This document shows, in pieces, positions 18,747 to 27,478 of a stretch of 64,000 bases of DNA. The stretch is from Amaricoccus macauensis (lineage in GTDB: Bacteria > Pseudomonadota > Alphaproteobacteria > Rhodobacterales > Rhodobacteraceae): contig NZ_JACHFM010000004.1 in NCBI RefSeq assembly GCF_014201905.1, positions 1 through 64,000 on the forward strand, in the 5' to 3' direction. Numbering within the stretch: position 1 is the first letter of the stretch; every line of letters starts with the position of its first letter. A program made the position numbers and the translations under genes. The notes under the pieces were generated by a model, which saw only the letters and a list, made by a program, of their open reading frames with translations, did no database searches and was not told the origin of the DNA.

Positions 18747-19628
18747 TTACCCCACGCGTCGCGCGGTTTCGGCGATCTCAGCCCGCTCGACGCATTGCGC
18801 GGATGCCTCGCGGAGTGGCGGCAGTATCGGTTCCGCCTCCGGCCGGCCATAGAGCCAGCCCTGGAAACAGTCGATCCCCTGCTCGCGCAGCCAGATCGCG
18901 TCCGCCTCATCCTCGATGCGCTCGGCGACCGTCCCCATCTCGAAATGCCGCGCGATGCCCACGAGGCACTCCACCAGCACCTGCGCGTCCCGCTGCGCAT
19001 GCACACCCCGGCAGAAGCTGCCGTCGATCTTCACGAAGTCGAAGCGGAAGTCGCGGAAGTGCCGGAACCCGGTCGCACCGGCGCCGAAGTCGTCGAGCGC
19101 GAAGGCGCAGCCGCTGCGGCGCACGTGCTCGATGAAGTCGCGGGTCTGCTCGGGGTCGCGCAGCGCCGCCGTCTCGGTCACCTCGAGGATCAGCCGCTCG
19201 CAGACCCCGCCGCCACGCCGGGTCGCCGCGGCCAGCATCCCAAGCCACGCCTCGTCACCCATGGAGAGCGGCGAGACATTCACCGAGACGCGCAGGCGCG
19301 GGGCCGCGGCAAGCGCCCGAAGTCCCGCGCGGAGCGCCGCCCGGTCGAGGGCACGGCCAAGCTCGCTCTCCTCGACCACCGGAACGAAAGCCCCCGCCGC
19401 CAGCAACTGCCCGTCCGGCAGCTGCAACCGGGCGAGCATCTCGAAGAACGCCGGGAAGCGCGGATTCGCCGCCCGCACCACCGGCTGGAAATGGAACAGC
19501 ATCCGGCCCTGAGCGATCGCCTGTGCCACCTTGAACCGGAGCCGCGCCCGCGCCTCGAGCCGCGATGCCGCCAGTCCGTGCATCGGCTCCGCCAGCTTGA
19601 ATGCATCGATCATGGGAAGCGGGATCAT
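18747..19628 (-). CDS. EAL domain protein, probable cyclic-di-GMP phosphodiesterase
   Basis: A 293-aa protein made almost entirely of an EAL domain without a GGDEF or visible sensor domain. Metal and catalytic motifs are mostly present: FEMLAR in place of the EAL signature, the Asn of VNVSPLS, the Glu of LEVTET, ALDDFGAG, the Lys of FVKIDGSF and the late Glu of AERIED. It should hydrolyse cyclic di-GMP to pGpG in the cytoplasm. The start at 19628 is supported by AAGGAG at 7 nt; an upstream start would add nine residues. It stands alone, between phaR and a methyltransferase gene. Confidence 0.88.
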   Translation of the reverse strand: MIPLPMIDAFKLAEPMHGLAASRLEARARLRFKVAQAIAQGRMLFHFQPVVRAANPRFPAFFEMLARLQLPDGQLLAAGAFVPVVEESELGRALDRAALRAGLRALAAAPRLRVSVNVSPLSMGDEAWLGMLAAATRRGGGVCERLILEVTETAALRDPEQTRDFIEHVRRSGCAFALDDFGAGATGFRHFRDFRFDFVKIDGSFCRGVHAQRDAQVLVECLVGIARHFEMGTVAERIEDEADAIWLREQGIDCFQGWLYGRPEAEPILPPLREASAQCVERAEIAETARRVG

Positions 19629-19695
19629 CGCGGGGCTCCTTCGGGCGGGCACTCCTGACCGTAGCGCTCACTCCCTTAAGCATCGGTGAATCGTC

Positions 19696-20529
19696 TCACC
19701 GTTCCCCGGACGGATCCTCGGCCTCCCGCAGCGCCGCCTCGAGCCGCGTCGTGGCGCTGCCGGGCCGCAGCGGCTGCGGCTGCCCCGGAGCCGGCGCCCA
19801 GCCGGTCAGTACGATCACCTCGAACGTCGCGGCGATGCGCCCGCCCGGCAGGGGCGCCGCGAGCGCGTAGGCCTCTTCCGTCCGGGCCAGCATCGCCCGC
19901 GGCATCGGCCGGCGCAGCCGCTCGCGCATGACGTTGGTCTCGCCCATCGCCCGAAGATCGCGCATGAGAGCGACGGCGCTGCCGTAGCTCACATCGAACC
20001 GCCGGCTGTCGGCCACCGGCATGGCGAACCCCACCCGCTGCAGGAGCCCCCCGAGATCGCGGATCTCTCCCATCGGCGCCACCCGGGGGCTGAGGCCGCC
20101 GAGGGTCGCGGTCTCCGCCGCCGCCAGTGCCTGCCTGAGCTCGCTCAGCGTCTCACCGCCGAACAGCGCCGCGAGCAACAGCCCGTCGGGGCGGAGCGCC
20201 CGGCGGCACTGCACGAGTTGCCCGACCGGATCGTTCGCCCAGTGCAGCGCGAGCGCGTGCACCACGAGATCATGCGCCCCGGGCGCAAGGTCGAGCCGCT
20301 CCGAGTCGGCCACGAGTGTCGCGCCCGCGAGCCCGAGGCGTTCCGCCCAGAGGCCCGCCTTCGGCCCGACGATCGCGGGTGCGAGAAAGCTGCGGTTAAC
20401 CTCTTGCAGTCTTTCTCCGATCTCGTCGGCCACCGCCTCCTGCAGGAAGTCGGCGCCACCGATCCGGGCGGCTCGCGCCCGGCGCAGGGCGAGGAGGTCG
20501 GCATCGAACAGGGCTGGCGGGGTCGGCAT
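19696..20529 (-). CDS. BioC/NDUFAF5-like SAM-dependent methyltransferase domain protein
   Basis: A 277-aa protein of the NDUFAF5-like group. The N-terminal ALFDADLLALRRARA segment is typical of the family. The methyltransferase region (LVVHALALHWANDPVGQL) resembles BioC-like enzymes, and the LRPDGLLLAALFGGETLSELR segment follows. Mitochondrial NDUFAF5 modifies an arginine of a complex I subunit; whether the bacterial protein does so is not known. The glycine-rich SAM loop is weak. The start at 20529 follows GAGGAGGT, and the open frame upstream is rejected. It is divergent from comF, a recurrent arrangement in this group. Confidence 0.85.
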   Translation of the reverse strand: MPTPPALFDADLLALRRARAARIGGADFLQEAVADEIGERLQEVNRSFLAPAIVGPKAGLWAERLGLAGATLVADSERLDLAPGAHDLVVHALALHWANDPVGQLVQCRRALRPDGLLLAALFGGETLSELRQALAAAETATLGGLSPRVAPMGEIRDLGGLLQRVGFAMPVADSRRFDVSYGSAVALMRDLRAMGETNVMRERLRRPMPRAMLARTEEAYALAAPLPGGRIAATFEVIVLTGWAPAPGQPQPLRPGSATTRLEAALREAEDPSGER

Positions 20530-20575
20530 CTGGCTCACCTCCTCGGCCCGCCTGAGATAAGGGGCGGCGCGCCGG

Positions 20576-21313
20576 ATGACCATGCTCGAGACGATGACGA
20601 AGGCGGTCGTCGACGGGGTTTTCCCGCCGCGCTGCCTCGCCTGCGCGACACCGACCGAAAGCGCCGGGCGGCTCTGCGCCACCTGCTGGGGCGAGACGCA
20701 TTTCATCACCGGCACCACCTGCCGCCGCTGCGGCGCGCCGCTCCATGGCGAGGCGGGGGCGGAGGACACCTGCGAGCGATGCCTTCGCCACCCGCCCGGC
20801 TGGGACCGCGGCGCCGCCGCCCTCGTCTACGGCGGCGCGGGCCGGCGCATGGTGCTGGCGCTGAAGCACGGTGACCGGCTCGATACCGCGGGCCCGCTCG
20901 CCGCATGGATGGCGGCGGCGGGCCGGCCGCTCCTCGCGGACGCCGACGTCATCGCGCCCGTGCCGCTCCACTGGTGGCGGCTGCTCCGCCGCCGCTACAA
21001 CCAGTCATCCGAACTCGCCCGCCGCATTGGCCGCCTCGCGGAGAGGCCCGTCATCCCGGATCTGCTGGTGCGCCGCCGCGCCACCCCGCCGCAGGCAGGC
21101 GGCCGCGAGGCGCGCGCCGCAAACCAGGCCAATGCCTTCGCCCTCGCACGCCGTCGCAGCGTCGCGGGCCAGCGTGTGCTCCTCATCGACGACGTGCTGA
21201 CGACCGGCGCGACGCTCTCGGCCTGCACCGAGGTGCTGCGCGCCGGCGGGGCCGCCGCGGTTGACGTGCTGGTTCTCGCCCGCGTTGCCTTCGACGAGTC
21301 GCTGGGCCTATAG
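20576..21313 (+). CDS. comF: ComF family phosphoribosyltransferase-like protein
   Basis: A 245-aa protein. The N-terminal double zinc ribbon (CLAC, CATCW, CRRCG, CERC at residues about 20-70) precedes a type I phosphoribosyltransferase domain with the PRPP loop VLLIDDVLTTGATL. ComF proteins support uptake or processing of transforming DNA in several bacteria; the biochemical activity is unsettled. The canonical RRYNQSSELAR segment is present. It heads the comF-grxC-nit2-marR run, in which the last three genes are tightly packed. Confidence 0.9.
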   Translation: MTMLETMTKAVVDGVFPPRCLACATPTESAGRLCATCWGETHFITGTTCRRCGAPLHGEAGAEDTCERCLRHPPGWDRGAAALVYGGAGRRMVLALKHGDRLDTAGPLAAWMAAAGRPLLADADVIAPVPLHWWRLLRRRYNQSSELARRIGRLAERPVIPDLLVRRRATPPQAGGREARAANQANAFALARRRSVAGQRVLLIDDVLTTGATLSACTEVLRAGGAAAVDVLVLARVAFDESLGL

Positions 21314-21345
21314 TCGCGCCTCCCTGCGACAAGGCCCGAACGCCG

Positions 21346-21606
21346 ATGAAGCCCGTCACCATCTACACCACCCCGACGTGCGGCTATTGTGCCGCCGCCA
21401 AACGGCTCCTCACCTCGAAGGGGGTGTCGTTCGACGAGATCAACGTCGCCGCCGACCCCGCGCGCCGCGTCGAGATGACCCAGCGCGCCATGGGTCGCCG
21501 CACCGTGCCGCAGATCTTCATCGGCGGCGCCCACGTGGGCGGCTGCGACGATCTCTATGCGCTGGAAAGCGCCGGCAGCCTCGACCGCGCGCTGGCCGGC
21601 GACTGA
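21346..21606 (+). CDS. grxC: Glutaredoxin 3
   Basis: An 86-aa dithiol glutaredoxin with active site CGYC in TPTCGYCAAAK (residues about 11-14 for the motif), the cis-Pro TVPQIFI strand and the GGCDDL glutathione-binding turn. It reduces protein disulfides and glutathionylated proteins using glutathione. It lies 32 nt after comF, and its TGA overlaps the ATG of the nitrilase-family gene by one base. Confidence 0.95.
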   Translation: MKPVTIYTTPTCGYCAAAKRLLTSKGVSFDEINVAADPARRVEMTQRAMGRRTVPQIFIGGAHVGGCDDLYALESAGSLDRALAGD

Positions 21607-22448
21607 TGCGCGCCGCACTCGTCCAGCTCACTTCCGGCGACGATCCGGGCGCGAACCTCGAGGTGACAGAAGCGCTGGTGCGCGAGGCGGCCGCGGGTGG
21701 TGCCGCGCTCATCCTGACGCCGGAATGCACCAACATGATGTCCTCGAGCCGCGAGCGGCAGCGCGAGTTCCTGCGCCCGGAGGCCGAAGACGCCACGCTC
21801 GCCCGGATGCGCGAGGTCGCCGCCGAGCTTGGCGCCTCCGTCCTCCTCGGCTCGCTGCTGCTCAAGGCCGATGACGACGCCGATGACGACGAGCGCTTCG
21901 TCAACCGCTCGTTCCTGATCGGCCCTGATGGTGGTATCGCGGCGCGCTACGACAAGATCCACATGTTCGACGTGTCGCTGAAGGACGGCGAGAGCTACCG
22001 CGAAAGCGCCGCCTTCCGCCCCGGCGACCGCGCCGTCCTGACCGAGGCCGCCGGCCTCCGGCTCGGGCTCAGCATCTGCTACGACCTGCGCTTTCCCCGG
22101 CTCTATCGCAGCCTCGCGCAGGCAGGCGCCGAGGTTCTGACCGTTCCCGCCGCCTTCACCGTGCCGACCGGCGAAGCGCACTGGCACGTGCTCCTGCGGG
22201 CGCGCGCGATCGAGTGCGGCGCCTATGTTCTCGCCCCGGCCCAGTCGGGGACCCATCCCGCCACCGCCGGCAAGCCGCGGCGCACCTATGGCCACAGCCT
22301 CGCCGTCGGCCCGTGGGGCGAGATCATCGCCGACGCGGGCGACGACGGCCCCGGCGTCACCTTCGTCGAGATCAAACGCGACGAGATCGCCCGGGCCCGC
22401 GAGATGGTGCCGTCGCTGCGCCACGACCGCGACTTCTCCGCGCCCTGA
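21606..22448 (+). CDS. Carbon-nitrogen hydrolase, Nit2/omega-amidase-like
   Basis: A 280-aa nitrilase-superfamily amidase with the full triad: Glu40 (LTPECTN), Lys117 (YDKIHMF) and Cys158 (SICYDLRFP). Relatives hydrolyse alpha-ketoglutaramate or deaminated glutathione. The neighbouring glutaredoxin gene and the Nit1/Nit2 similarity make deaminated-glutathione repair a reasonable guess. The ATG overlaps the grxC stop and the TGA overlaps the MarR start, so three genes are translationally chained. It is a useful in-window contrast to the triad-less homologue at 250-1140. Confidence 0.93.
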   Translation: MRAALVQLTSGDDPGANLEVTEALVREAAAGGAALILTPECTNMMSSSRERQREFLRPEAEDATLARMREVAAELGASVLLGSLLLKADDDADDDERFVNRSFLIGPDGGIAARYDKIHMFDVSLKDGESYRESAAFRPGDRAVLTEAAGLRLGLSICYDLRFPRLYRSLAQAGAEVLTVPAAFTVPTGEAHWHVLLRARAIECGAYVLAPAQSGTHPATAGKPRRTYGHSLAVGPWGEIIADAGDDGPGVTFVEIKRDEIARAREMVPSLRHDRDFSAP

Positions 22449-22936
22449 TGACGGCACGGCACGATCCCCCGGAGTCTCCCCGCGACCCGGTGATCATCGC
22501 GCTCTTCAGCGAAATCGTCATGGTCGAGACGTTGACCCGCACCCGCCTCGCCCGGGTGCTGCCGAAGGGGATGGAACTCTCGCACTTCATGGTGCTGAAC
22601 CACTTCGCCCGGCTCGGCGGCGAGCGCACGCCGGCGCAGCTCGCCCGCGCCTTCCGCGTGACGAAGGGCGCAATGACCAACACGCTCGCCCGCCTCGACG
22701 CCGCCGGATACGTCCACATCCGCCCGGACTGGGAGGACGGCCGGCGGAAGTGGGTGGCCCTGAGCCCGACCGGCCGCGCCGCGCGCGATCTGGCGGTCGC
22801 CGCCATCGAGCCGGTGTTCGACGACGTGGTGGCAGGCCTCGGACTCGACCGGATGCGCAGCGCGCTCCCCATCCTGCGCCGCCTGCGCGAGTTGCTGGAC
22901 GAGGACGCCGCCCGGAGCGACCCCCGGCCGGGCTGA
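22448..22936 (+). CDS. MarR family transcriptional regulator
   Basis: A 162-aa winged-helix regulator. The recognition-helix segment RTPAQLARAFRVTKGAMTNTL lies near residues 58-78, followed by the wing RPDWEDGRRKWVAL. It follows the nitrilase-family gene with a one-base overlap (TGATG). MarR proteins bind palindromic operators as dimers and respond to small phenolics or oxidants; no target or ligand is evident here. It converges on lpxB with 2 nt between stops. Confidence 0.88.
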   Translation: MTARHDPPESPRDPVIIALFSEIVMVETLTRTRLARVLPKGMELSHFMVLNHFARLGGERTPAQLARAFRVTKGAMTNTLARLDAAGYVHIRPDWEDGRRKWVALSPTGRAARDLAVAAIEPVFDDVVAGLGLDRMRSALPILRRLRELLDEDAARSDPRPG

Positions 22937-22938
22937 CC

Positions 22939-24114
22939 CTATCCGAGATGCTCCAGCACCGAGCGCGCGGCCCGCAGGCCCGGCGGCTCACCGCCCCGCC
23001 CGAGCAGCCGCATCGCCTCATCACCGGCGGCTTTCTGCGCCGCCGAGGCGGCCGGATCGACCAGCAGTGCCTCGACGGCAGGACGGATCTCGCCGGGCGT
23101 GCAGTTCTCGAACAGGAATTCCGGCACTGCCCGCGTGCCCGTCACCAGATTGACCAGCGTCGCGGTATCGACCTTCACCAGCCGTTTCGCGAGCCAGGCG
23201 GTCAGCCGGTTCGTGTCGTAGCCGATCACCACCGGCGTCCCCGCCGCCGCAAGCTCGAGGCTGACCGTGCCTGACGCCGCCAGCGCCACGTCCGCCGCGG
23301 CGAACGCGGTCCGCTTGCGCATCTCCCAGCCCGCCGCATCGAACCCGCGCGGGTCGAGCACATGCGGCCAGCCGGCCGCGTCGGCCTTCAGCATCTCGTC
23401 GAGCAGGCCCACGACCCCGCGCGCCGCCGGCGCGATCACCGCGAGCTCCGGGTTCGCCGCCCGGAGCCGGCGCGCCACCTCGGCAAAGACCGGGGCGAGC
23501 CGCGTCACCTCGCCCCGCCGCGATCCGGGCAGCAGCGCCAGCACCGGCTGGCCCGGCGCGATCGCCAGCTCCTCGCGCAGGGCAGCCACCGCCTCCGGGC
23601 CCGCCTGCGGCTCGGTCGCCACCGGATGCCCGACGAAGTCGCAGGTCATGCCCGCCGCCGTCATGTAAGGCGGCTCGAACGGCAGGATGGCGAGCACGTG
23701 GTTGACGACCTCCGCCATCTTCGCCGCCCGCCCCGGACGCCACGCCCAGACCGAGGGGGCGACGTAGTGGATGACCCGCAGCCCCGGCAGCCGCTTGCGC
23801 GCCTTGCGCGCCACCCGCAGGGTGAAATCCGGGCTGTCGATCGTCACCAGCGCGTCGGGCCGGGCCGCAACCACCGCGTCCGCCGTCTCCGAGATCCGGC
23901 GCAGCAGGTTCGGCAGGCGCGGCAGCACCTCGGCGACCCCCATGACGCTGAGTTCGTCCATGGGAAAGCGGCTCACGAGCCCCTGCGCTTCCATCGAGGC
24001 GCCCCCCACCCCCTCGACCTCGACGCCGGGGGCGAGTTCGTTCAGCCCGGCGAGGAGCGCCCCCCCGAGCAGGTCGCCCGACGCCTCGCCCGCGATCATG
24101 AAAAGCCGCGTCAT
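22939..24114 (-). CDS. lpxB: Lipid-A-disaccharide synthase
   Basis: A 391-aa GT19 glycosyltransferase that joins UDP-2,3-diacylglucosamine and lipid X to make the lipid A disaccharide at the inner membrane. It has the N-terminal MIAGEASGDLLGG, SVMGVAEVLPRLPNLLRR, the DSPDF motif, YVAPSVWAWRPGRAAK and the GTVSLELAAAGTPVVIGY sugar-nucleotide loop. The start at 24114 overlaps the stop of the upstream ABC permease by 4 nt (ATGA). This is unusual, because lpxB normally follows lpxA/lpxI/lpxD/fabZ. It is therefore probably co-translated with the peptide-transporter operon in addition to any own promoter. Confidence 0.95.
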   Translation of the reverse strand: MTRLFMIAGEASGDLLGGALLAGLNELAPGVEVEGVGGASMEAQGLVSRFPMDELSVMGVAEVLPRLPNLLRRISETADAVVAARPDALVTIDSPDFTLRVARKARKRLPGLRVIHYVAPSVWAWRPGRAAKMAEVVNHVLAILPFEPPYMTAAGMTCDFVGHPVATEPQAGPEAVAALREELAIAPGQPVLALLPGSRRGEVTRLAPVFAEVARRLRAANPELAVIAPAARGVVGLLDEMLKADAAGWPHVLDPRGFDAAGWEMRKRTAFAAADVALAASGTVSLELAAAGTPVVIGYDTNRLTAWLAKRLVKVDTATLVNLVTGTRAVPEFLFENCTPGEIRPAVEALLVDPAASAAQKAAGDEAMRLLGRGGEPPGLRAARSVLEHLG

Positions 24115-24932
24115 GTGCGCACCCTCCGCCGCAGCCGCGGATCGAGCATGTCCCGGAGCCCGTCGCCGAGCAGGTTCAGCCCCAGCACCGTCAGCACGAT
24201 CGCGAGGCCGGGAAAGAGCGCGAGCCAGGGCGCGAACGCGATCATGGTCTGGCTCTCCGCCAGCATCCGCCCCCACGACGGCGTCGGCGGCTGCGCCCCG
24301 AGGCCGACGTAGGAGAGCCCCGCCTCGGCGAGGATGCCGAGCGAGAACTGGATCGTCGCCTGCACCACCAGCAGGTTCGCGAGGTTCGGCAGGATGTGCT
24401 CCACCGAAATCCGCGCCTTGCCCTTCCCCGCGAGCCGCGCCGACAGGATGAAGTCCCGCCGCCAGAGTGCCAGCGCCGCCCCGCGCGTCACCCGCGCGAA
24501 GACCGGAATGTTGAAGATGCCAATCGCAAGGATCGCGTTCAGCGCCGAGGGCCCGAGGATCGCGGTGATCATGATGGCGATGAGCAGCGAGGGAAACGCG
24601 AAGACGAGGTCGTTGCCGCGCATGATCGTCTCGTCGAGCAGCGTCCCCGGCCGGGCGGCGGCAGCGAGCCCGAGCGGAATGCCGAGCCCCATGCCGATCC
24701 CCACCGCGACGAGCGCCACGGCGATCGACACCCGCGCCCCCACCAGCAGCATGGAAAAGACGTCCCGCCCGAAGTGATCGGTGCCGAGCCAGTGCCCCGC
24801 CGATGGCGGTTGCAGCTTTGCCGCGATGTCGAGCGCCGACACGTCATAGGGCGTCCAGACGAACGAGAGAAGCGCGGCGGCAGCGACGAGCGTCACGAGG
24901 ACGACGCCGACGATGGCGGAAGCGCGCCCCAT
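24111..24932 (-). CDS. Peptide/nickel-type ABC transporter permease (DppC/OppC family)
   Basis: A 273-aa inner-membrane permease with about six hydrophobic segments. GHWLGTDHFGRDVFSMLLVGAR-like sequence follows the first segment, as in DppC. The cytoplasmic coupling loop carries the EAA-type motif (ARLAGKGKARISVEHILPN), and a conserved SYVGLGAQPPTPSWG follows. It pairs with the DppB-type permease 14 nt upstream. Its stop overlaps the lpxB start by 4 nt, and no ATPase subunit follows. Confidence 0.93.
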   Translation of the reverse strand: MGRASAIVGVVLVTLVAAAALLSFVWTPYDVSALDIAAKLQPPSAGHWLGTDHFGRDVFSMLLVGARVSIAVALVAVGIGMGLGIPLGLAAAARPGTLLDETIMRGNDLVFAFPSLLIAIMITAILGPSALNAILAIGIFNIPVFARVTRGAALALWRRDFILSARLAGKGKARISVEHILPNLANLLVVQATIQFSLGILAEAGLSYVGLGAQPPTPSWGRMLAESQTMIAFAPWLALFPGLAIVLTVLGLNLLGDGLRDMLDPRLRRRVRT

Positions 24933-24945
24933 CAGAGCCCCCCCG

Positions 24946-25887
24946 TCATGGCCGCCTCAGCCGCGGATCGACCGCGAGATAGGCGAGATCGACGACGTAG
25001 TTCACCAGCACCACGGCCACCACGAGCAGCAGGACGACGCTCTTCACCACGATGAGATCGCGCTGGCTGATCGCCTGAAACACCAGCCGCCCGAGGCCGG
25101 GCAGGAAGAACACGTTCTCGATGATGATCGCCCCCGCCAGCAGGAACGAGAACTGAAGGCCGATGATGGTGAGGACGGGAATGAGCGCATTCCTGAGCGC
25201 GTGCCGCGTCAGCACCTGCCACCGGGTCAACCCCTTGGCGCGGGCGGTGCGGATGAAGTCCTCCGACATGGTGTCGACCAGCGCCGAGCGCATCACCCGC
25301 GACAGGATCGCCGCCTGGGGCAGCGCCAGCGCCAGCGCCGGCAGCAGCAGCGCCTTCACGGCGGCCACCGGATCCGCCCAGCCGGGAAATCCCCCCGCCG
25401 GCAACCAGCGCAGGCGCACCGCGAAGAGCAGGACGAGCAGCATGGCGAACCAGAAGTTCGGCAGCGCCACGCCCACCTGCGTCGCGGCCATGATCCCGGT
25501 GTCGGTCGGCGTCCCCCGCCGCGCGGCCGCCCAGAGGCCGATCGGAAACGCGATCGCCGTCGAGAGCGCCAGCGACAGCAGCGCCAGCGGCAGCGACACC
25601 TGAACCCGGTCGAGGATCATCCCCGAAACCGGGGTGCGATAGGCATAGGAGGTGCCGAAATCCCCGGACAGCACGCCCCCCACCCAAGTGGCGTAGCGTT
25701 GCAGCGCCCCGGCATCGAGCCCGAGCTCGCTGCGCAGCGCCGCCACCGTCTCGGGCTGCGCGTTCATCCCGAGCATGAAGGAGGCGGGATCGCCCGGCAC
25801 GACCTCCAGCACCAGAAAGATGACGAGGCTCGCCACGACGAGGCTCGCCACCAGCGAGGCGGTGCGGGTGAGGACGTAGCGCAGCAT
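24946..25887 (-). CDS. Peptide/nickel-type ABC transporter permease (DppB/OppB family)
   Basis: A 313-aa permease with six predicted membrane segments. The opening LRYVLTRTASLVASL, the periplasmic GLDAGALQRYATWVGG stretch, ARRGTPTDTG and the coupling loop EDFIRTARAKGLTRWQVL are all DppB-like. With the DppC-type protein it would form the channel of a peptide, opine or related importer. It starts 97 nt after the binding-protein stop, across a short hairpin and a 12-bp tandem repeat. Confidence 0.94.
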   Translation of the reverse strand: MLRYVLTRTASLVASLVVASLVIFLVLEVVPGDPASFMLGMNAQPETVAALRSELGLDAGALQRYATWVGGVLSGDFGTSYAYRTPVSGMILDRVQVSLPLALLSLALSTAIAFPIGLWAAARRGTPTDTGIMAATQVGVALPNFWFAMLLVLLFAVRLRWLPAGGFPGWADPVAAVKALLLPALALALPQAAILSRVMRSALVDTMSEDFIRTARAKGLTRWQVLTRHALRNALIPVLTIIGLQFSFLLAGAIIIENVFFLPGLGRLVFQAISQRDLIVVKSVVLLLVVAVVLVNYVVDLAYLAVDPRLRRP

Positions 25888-25900
25888 CAGGCCACCCGTT

Positions 25901-25954
25901 CAGACCTGCGGGCAGACCTGCGGGCGCGAAGGGCCGAAGCCGGCAACCGCCGGC
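25901..25954 (-). repeat. 12-bp tandem repeat and hairpin between binding protein and permease
   Basis: CAGACCTGCGGG occurs twice head to tail (25901-25912 and 25913-25924), beside GCCGGC arms at 25939-25944 and 25949-25954. The stem lies in the mRNA just after the binding-protein stop, where operons of this kind often have elements that lower downstream expression. Confidence 0.45.
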
Positions 25955-25984
25955 CCCGGCAGGGCATGTGGCGCGACAGGGGCA

Positions 25985-27478
25985 TCACTCCGCCCAATAG
26001 ACCGCGGTCAGATCGGTCGCCTGCGTCGGCGAGTTCGGCCAGAGACCGCGCAGCCGGGCGTCCGCGACGCCGGTCTTCGCAAGCTGGAACAGGAAGGTGT
26101 TGACGAAGTGGGTCGCCACCCGCTCCTGCGCCGCCCGCAGCAGTTCGTTGCGCTCTTCGTCCTTGGAGGTGAAGTCGAGCCCGCGGATCAGCGCGCGCAT
26201 CACCGGGTCGTCGTAGCCGAAATAGTAGTCCGGCCGGGCGTAGATCTCGATGTCCATCGGCTCGGTGTGGCTGATGATCGTCATGTCGAAGTCGTGGTTC
26301 TTGAACACCTGCTCCAGCCACTGCGCCCATTCGACGTTGACGATCTGCGGCTCGATCCCGACGGCGCGCAACTGCGACGCCACGATCTCGCCGCCGCGCC
26401 GGGCATAGGTCGGCGGCGGCAGCACGAGCGTCGGCTTCAGCCCTGTCACCCCGGCCTCGGCCAGCAGCGCCTTCGCCTTCTCGGGGTCGTGGCCCGAGAG
26501 CCCGGTCAGGTCCTCATAGGCCGCATTGTGCGGCGCGAAGTGACTGCCGATCGGCGTGCCGTAGCCGAACATGGCGCCGTCGATGATCGCCTTGCGGTCG
26601 ATGGCATGGCCGATCGCCTCGCGCACGCGGATGTCGTCGAACGGCGGGCGCTTGTTGTTCATCGCGAGGATCGTCTCGCCCTCGGTCGATCCCACGATCA
26701 CCTGAAACCGCGAATCTGCCTGAAACTGTGCGAGATTTTCCGGCGCCGGGAAGACCGGGAATGCGTCGATGTCGCCCGACATCATCGCCGCATAGGCCGC
26801 CGTCGGGTCGGAGATGAACTTGAAGGTGGCCCGCTCGAGCTTCGCGGGTTCGCCCCAGTAGTCGGGGTTGCGCACCAGCTCGATCCGGTCCCCCTGCACC
26901 CACTTCGAGAACTTGAAGGGGCCGGTGCCCACCGGCTGGGTCTTGTCGGTATCGATGCTCGCGGGCGAGACGATCACCGCGTCGCCCCAGGCGAGGTTCG
27001 ACAGGAACAGGCCCTTCGGCTCGTCGAGGCCGATCTCGACGGTCACGTCGTCGATCGCCGTCACCTCGTTGATGCCCTTGAAGAGCTGCTTCTGGGCGTT
27101 GGTGGAATCCGGCGCCATGGCGCGGTCGAAGGAGAAGACCACGTCCTCGGCGGTGAACGCCGTGCCATCGTGCCACTTCACGCCCGGCCGCAGGTGGAAG
27201 ACCCAACTGAGATTGTCCGGTGCAGGCTCCCAGCTCTCGGCGAGCGCGGGCAGCACCTCGCCGTCCGGGCCGAACCGCGTCAGCCCCTCGAAGACGTTGG
27301 CGTAAACCACCTCGTCGATCGCGGCGGCCGCGCCGGACGTGGGATCGAGGGTCGGTGGCTCGAGCTGCATCCCGACGACGATGTCGGTGCGCGGCGCGGC
27401 AAGGGCCGTGCCGGCGAGAAGCGGCGCGGCGAGGAGGGTCGCGGCGAGCAGGCGGCGAAGGGGGCTGGAGTCACGCAT
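25985..27478 (-). CDS. Peptide-type ABC transporter substrate-binding protein (SBP family 5)
   Basis: A 497-aa periplasmic binding protein of the DppA/OppA family. It has a leader ending AGTALAA near residue 28, LDPTSGAAAAIDEVVYANVFEGLTRF-type sequence, HLRPGVKWHDGTAFTAEDVVFSF and the PVGTGPFKFSKW motif. Ligands of such proteins include peptides, opines, nickel chelates and glutathione. The ATG at 27478 overlaps the stop region of the GFA gene by 8 nt. Neighbouring peptidase and permease genes support peptide or N-acyl amino acid uptake. Confidence 0.94.
   Translation of the reverse strand: MRDSSPLRRLLAATLLAAPLLAGTALAAPRTDIVVGMQLEPPTLDPTSGAAAAIDEVVYANVFEGLTRFGPDGEVLPALAESWEPAPDNLSWVFHLRPGVKWHDGTAFTAEDVVFSFDRAMAPDSTNAQKQLFKGINEVTAIDDVTVEIGLDEPKGLFLSNLAWGDAVIVSPASIDTDKTQPVGTGPFKFSKWVQGDRIELVRNPDYWGEPAKLERATFKFISDPTAAYAAMMSGDIDAFPVFPAPENLAQFQADSRFQVIVGSTEGETILAMNNKRPPFDDIRVREAIGHAIDRKAIIDGAMFGYGTPIGSHFAPHNAAYEDLTGLSGHDPEKAKALLAEAGVTGLKPTLVLPPPTYARRGGEIVASQLRAVGIEPQIVNVEWAQWLEQVFKNHDFDMTIISHTEPMDIEIYARPDYYFGYDDPVMRALIRGLDFTSKDEERNELLRAAQERVATHFVNTFLFQLAKTGVADARLRGLWPNSPTQATDLTAVYWAE

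Noticed and set aside
21346-22936. Dedicated glutathione-repair operon (grxC-nit2-marR)
   Set aside because: Coupling is real, but the order resembles a common housekeeping run in alphaproteobacteria, and specificity of the amidase cannot be read from the sequence, so it is not claimed as a new system.
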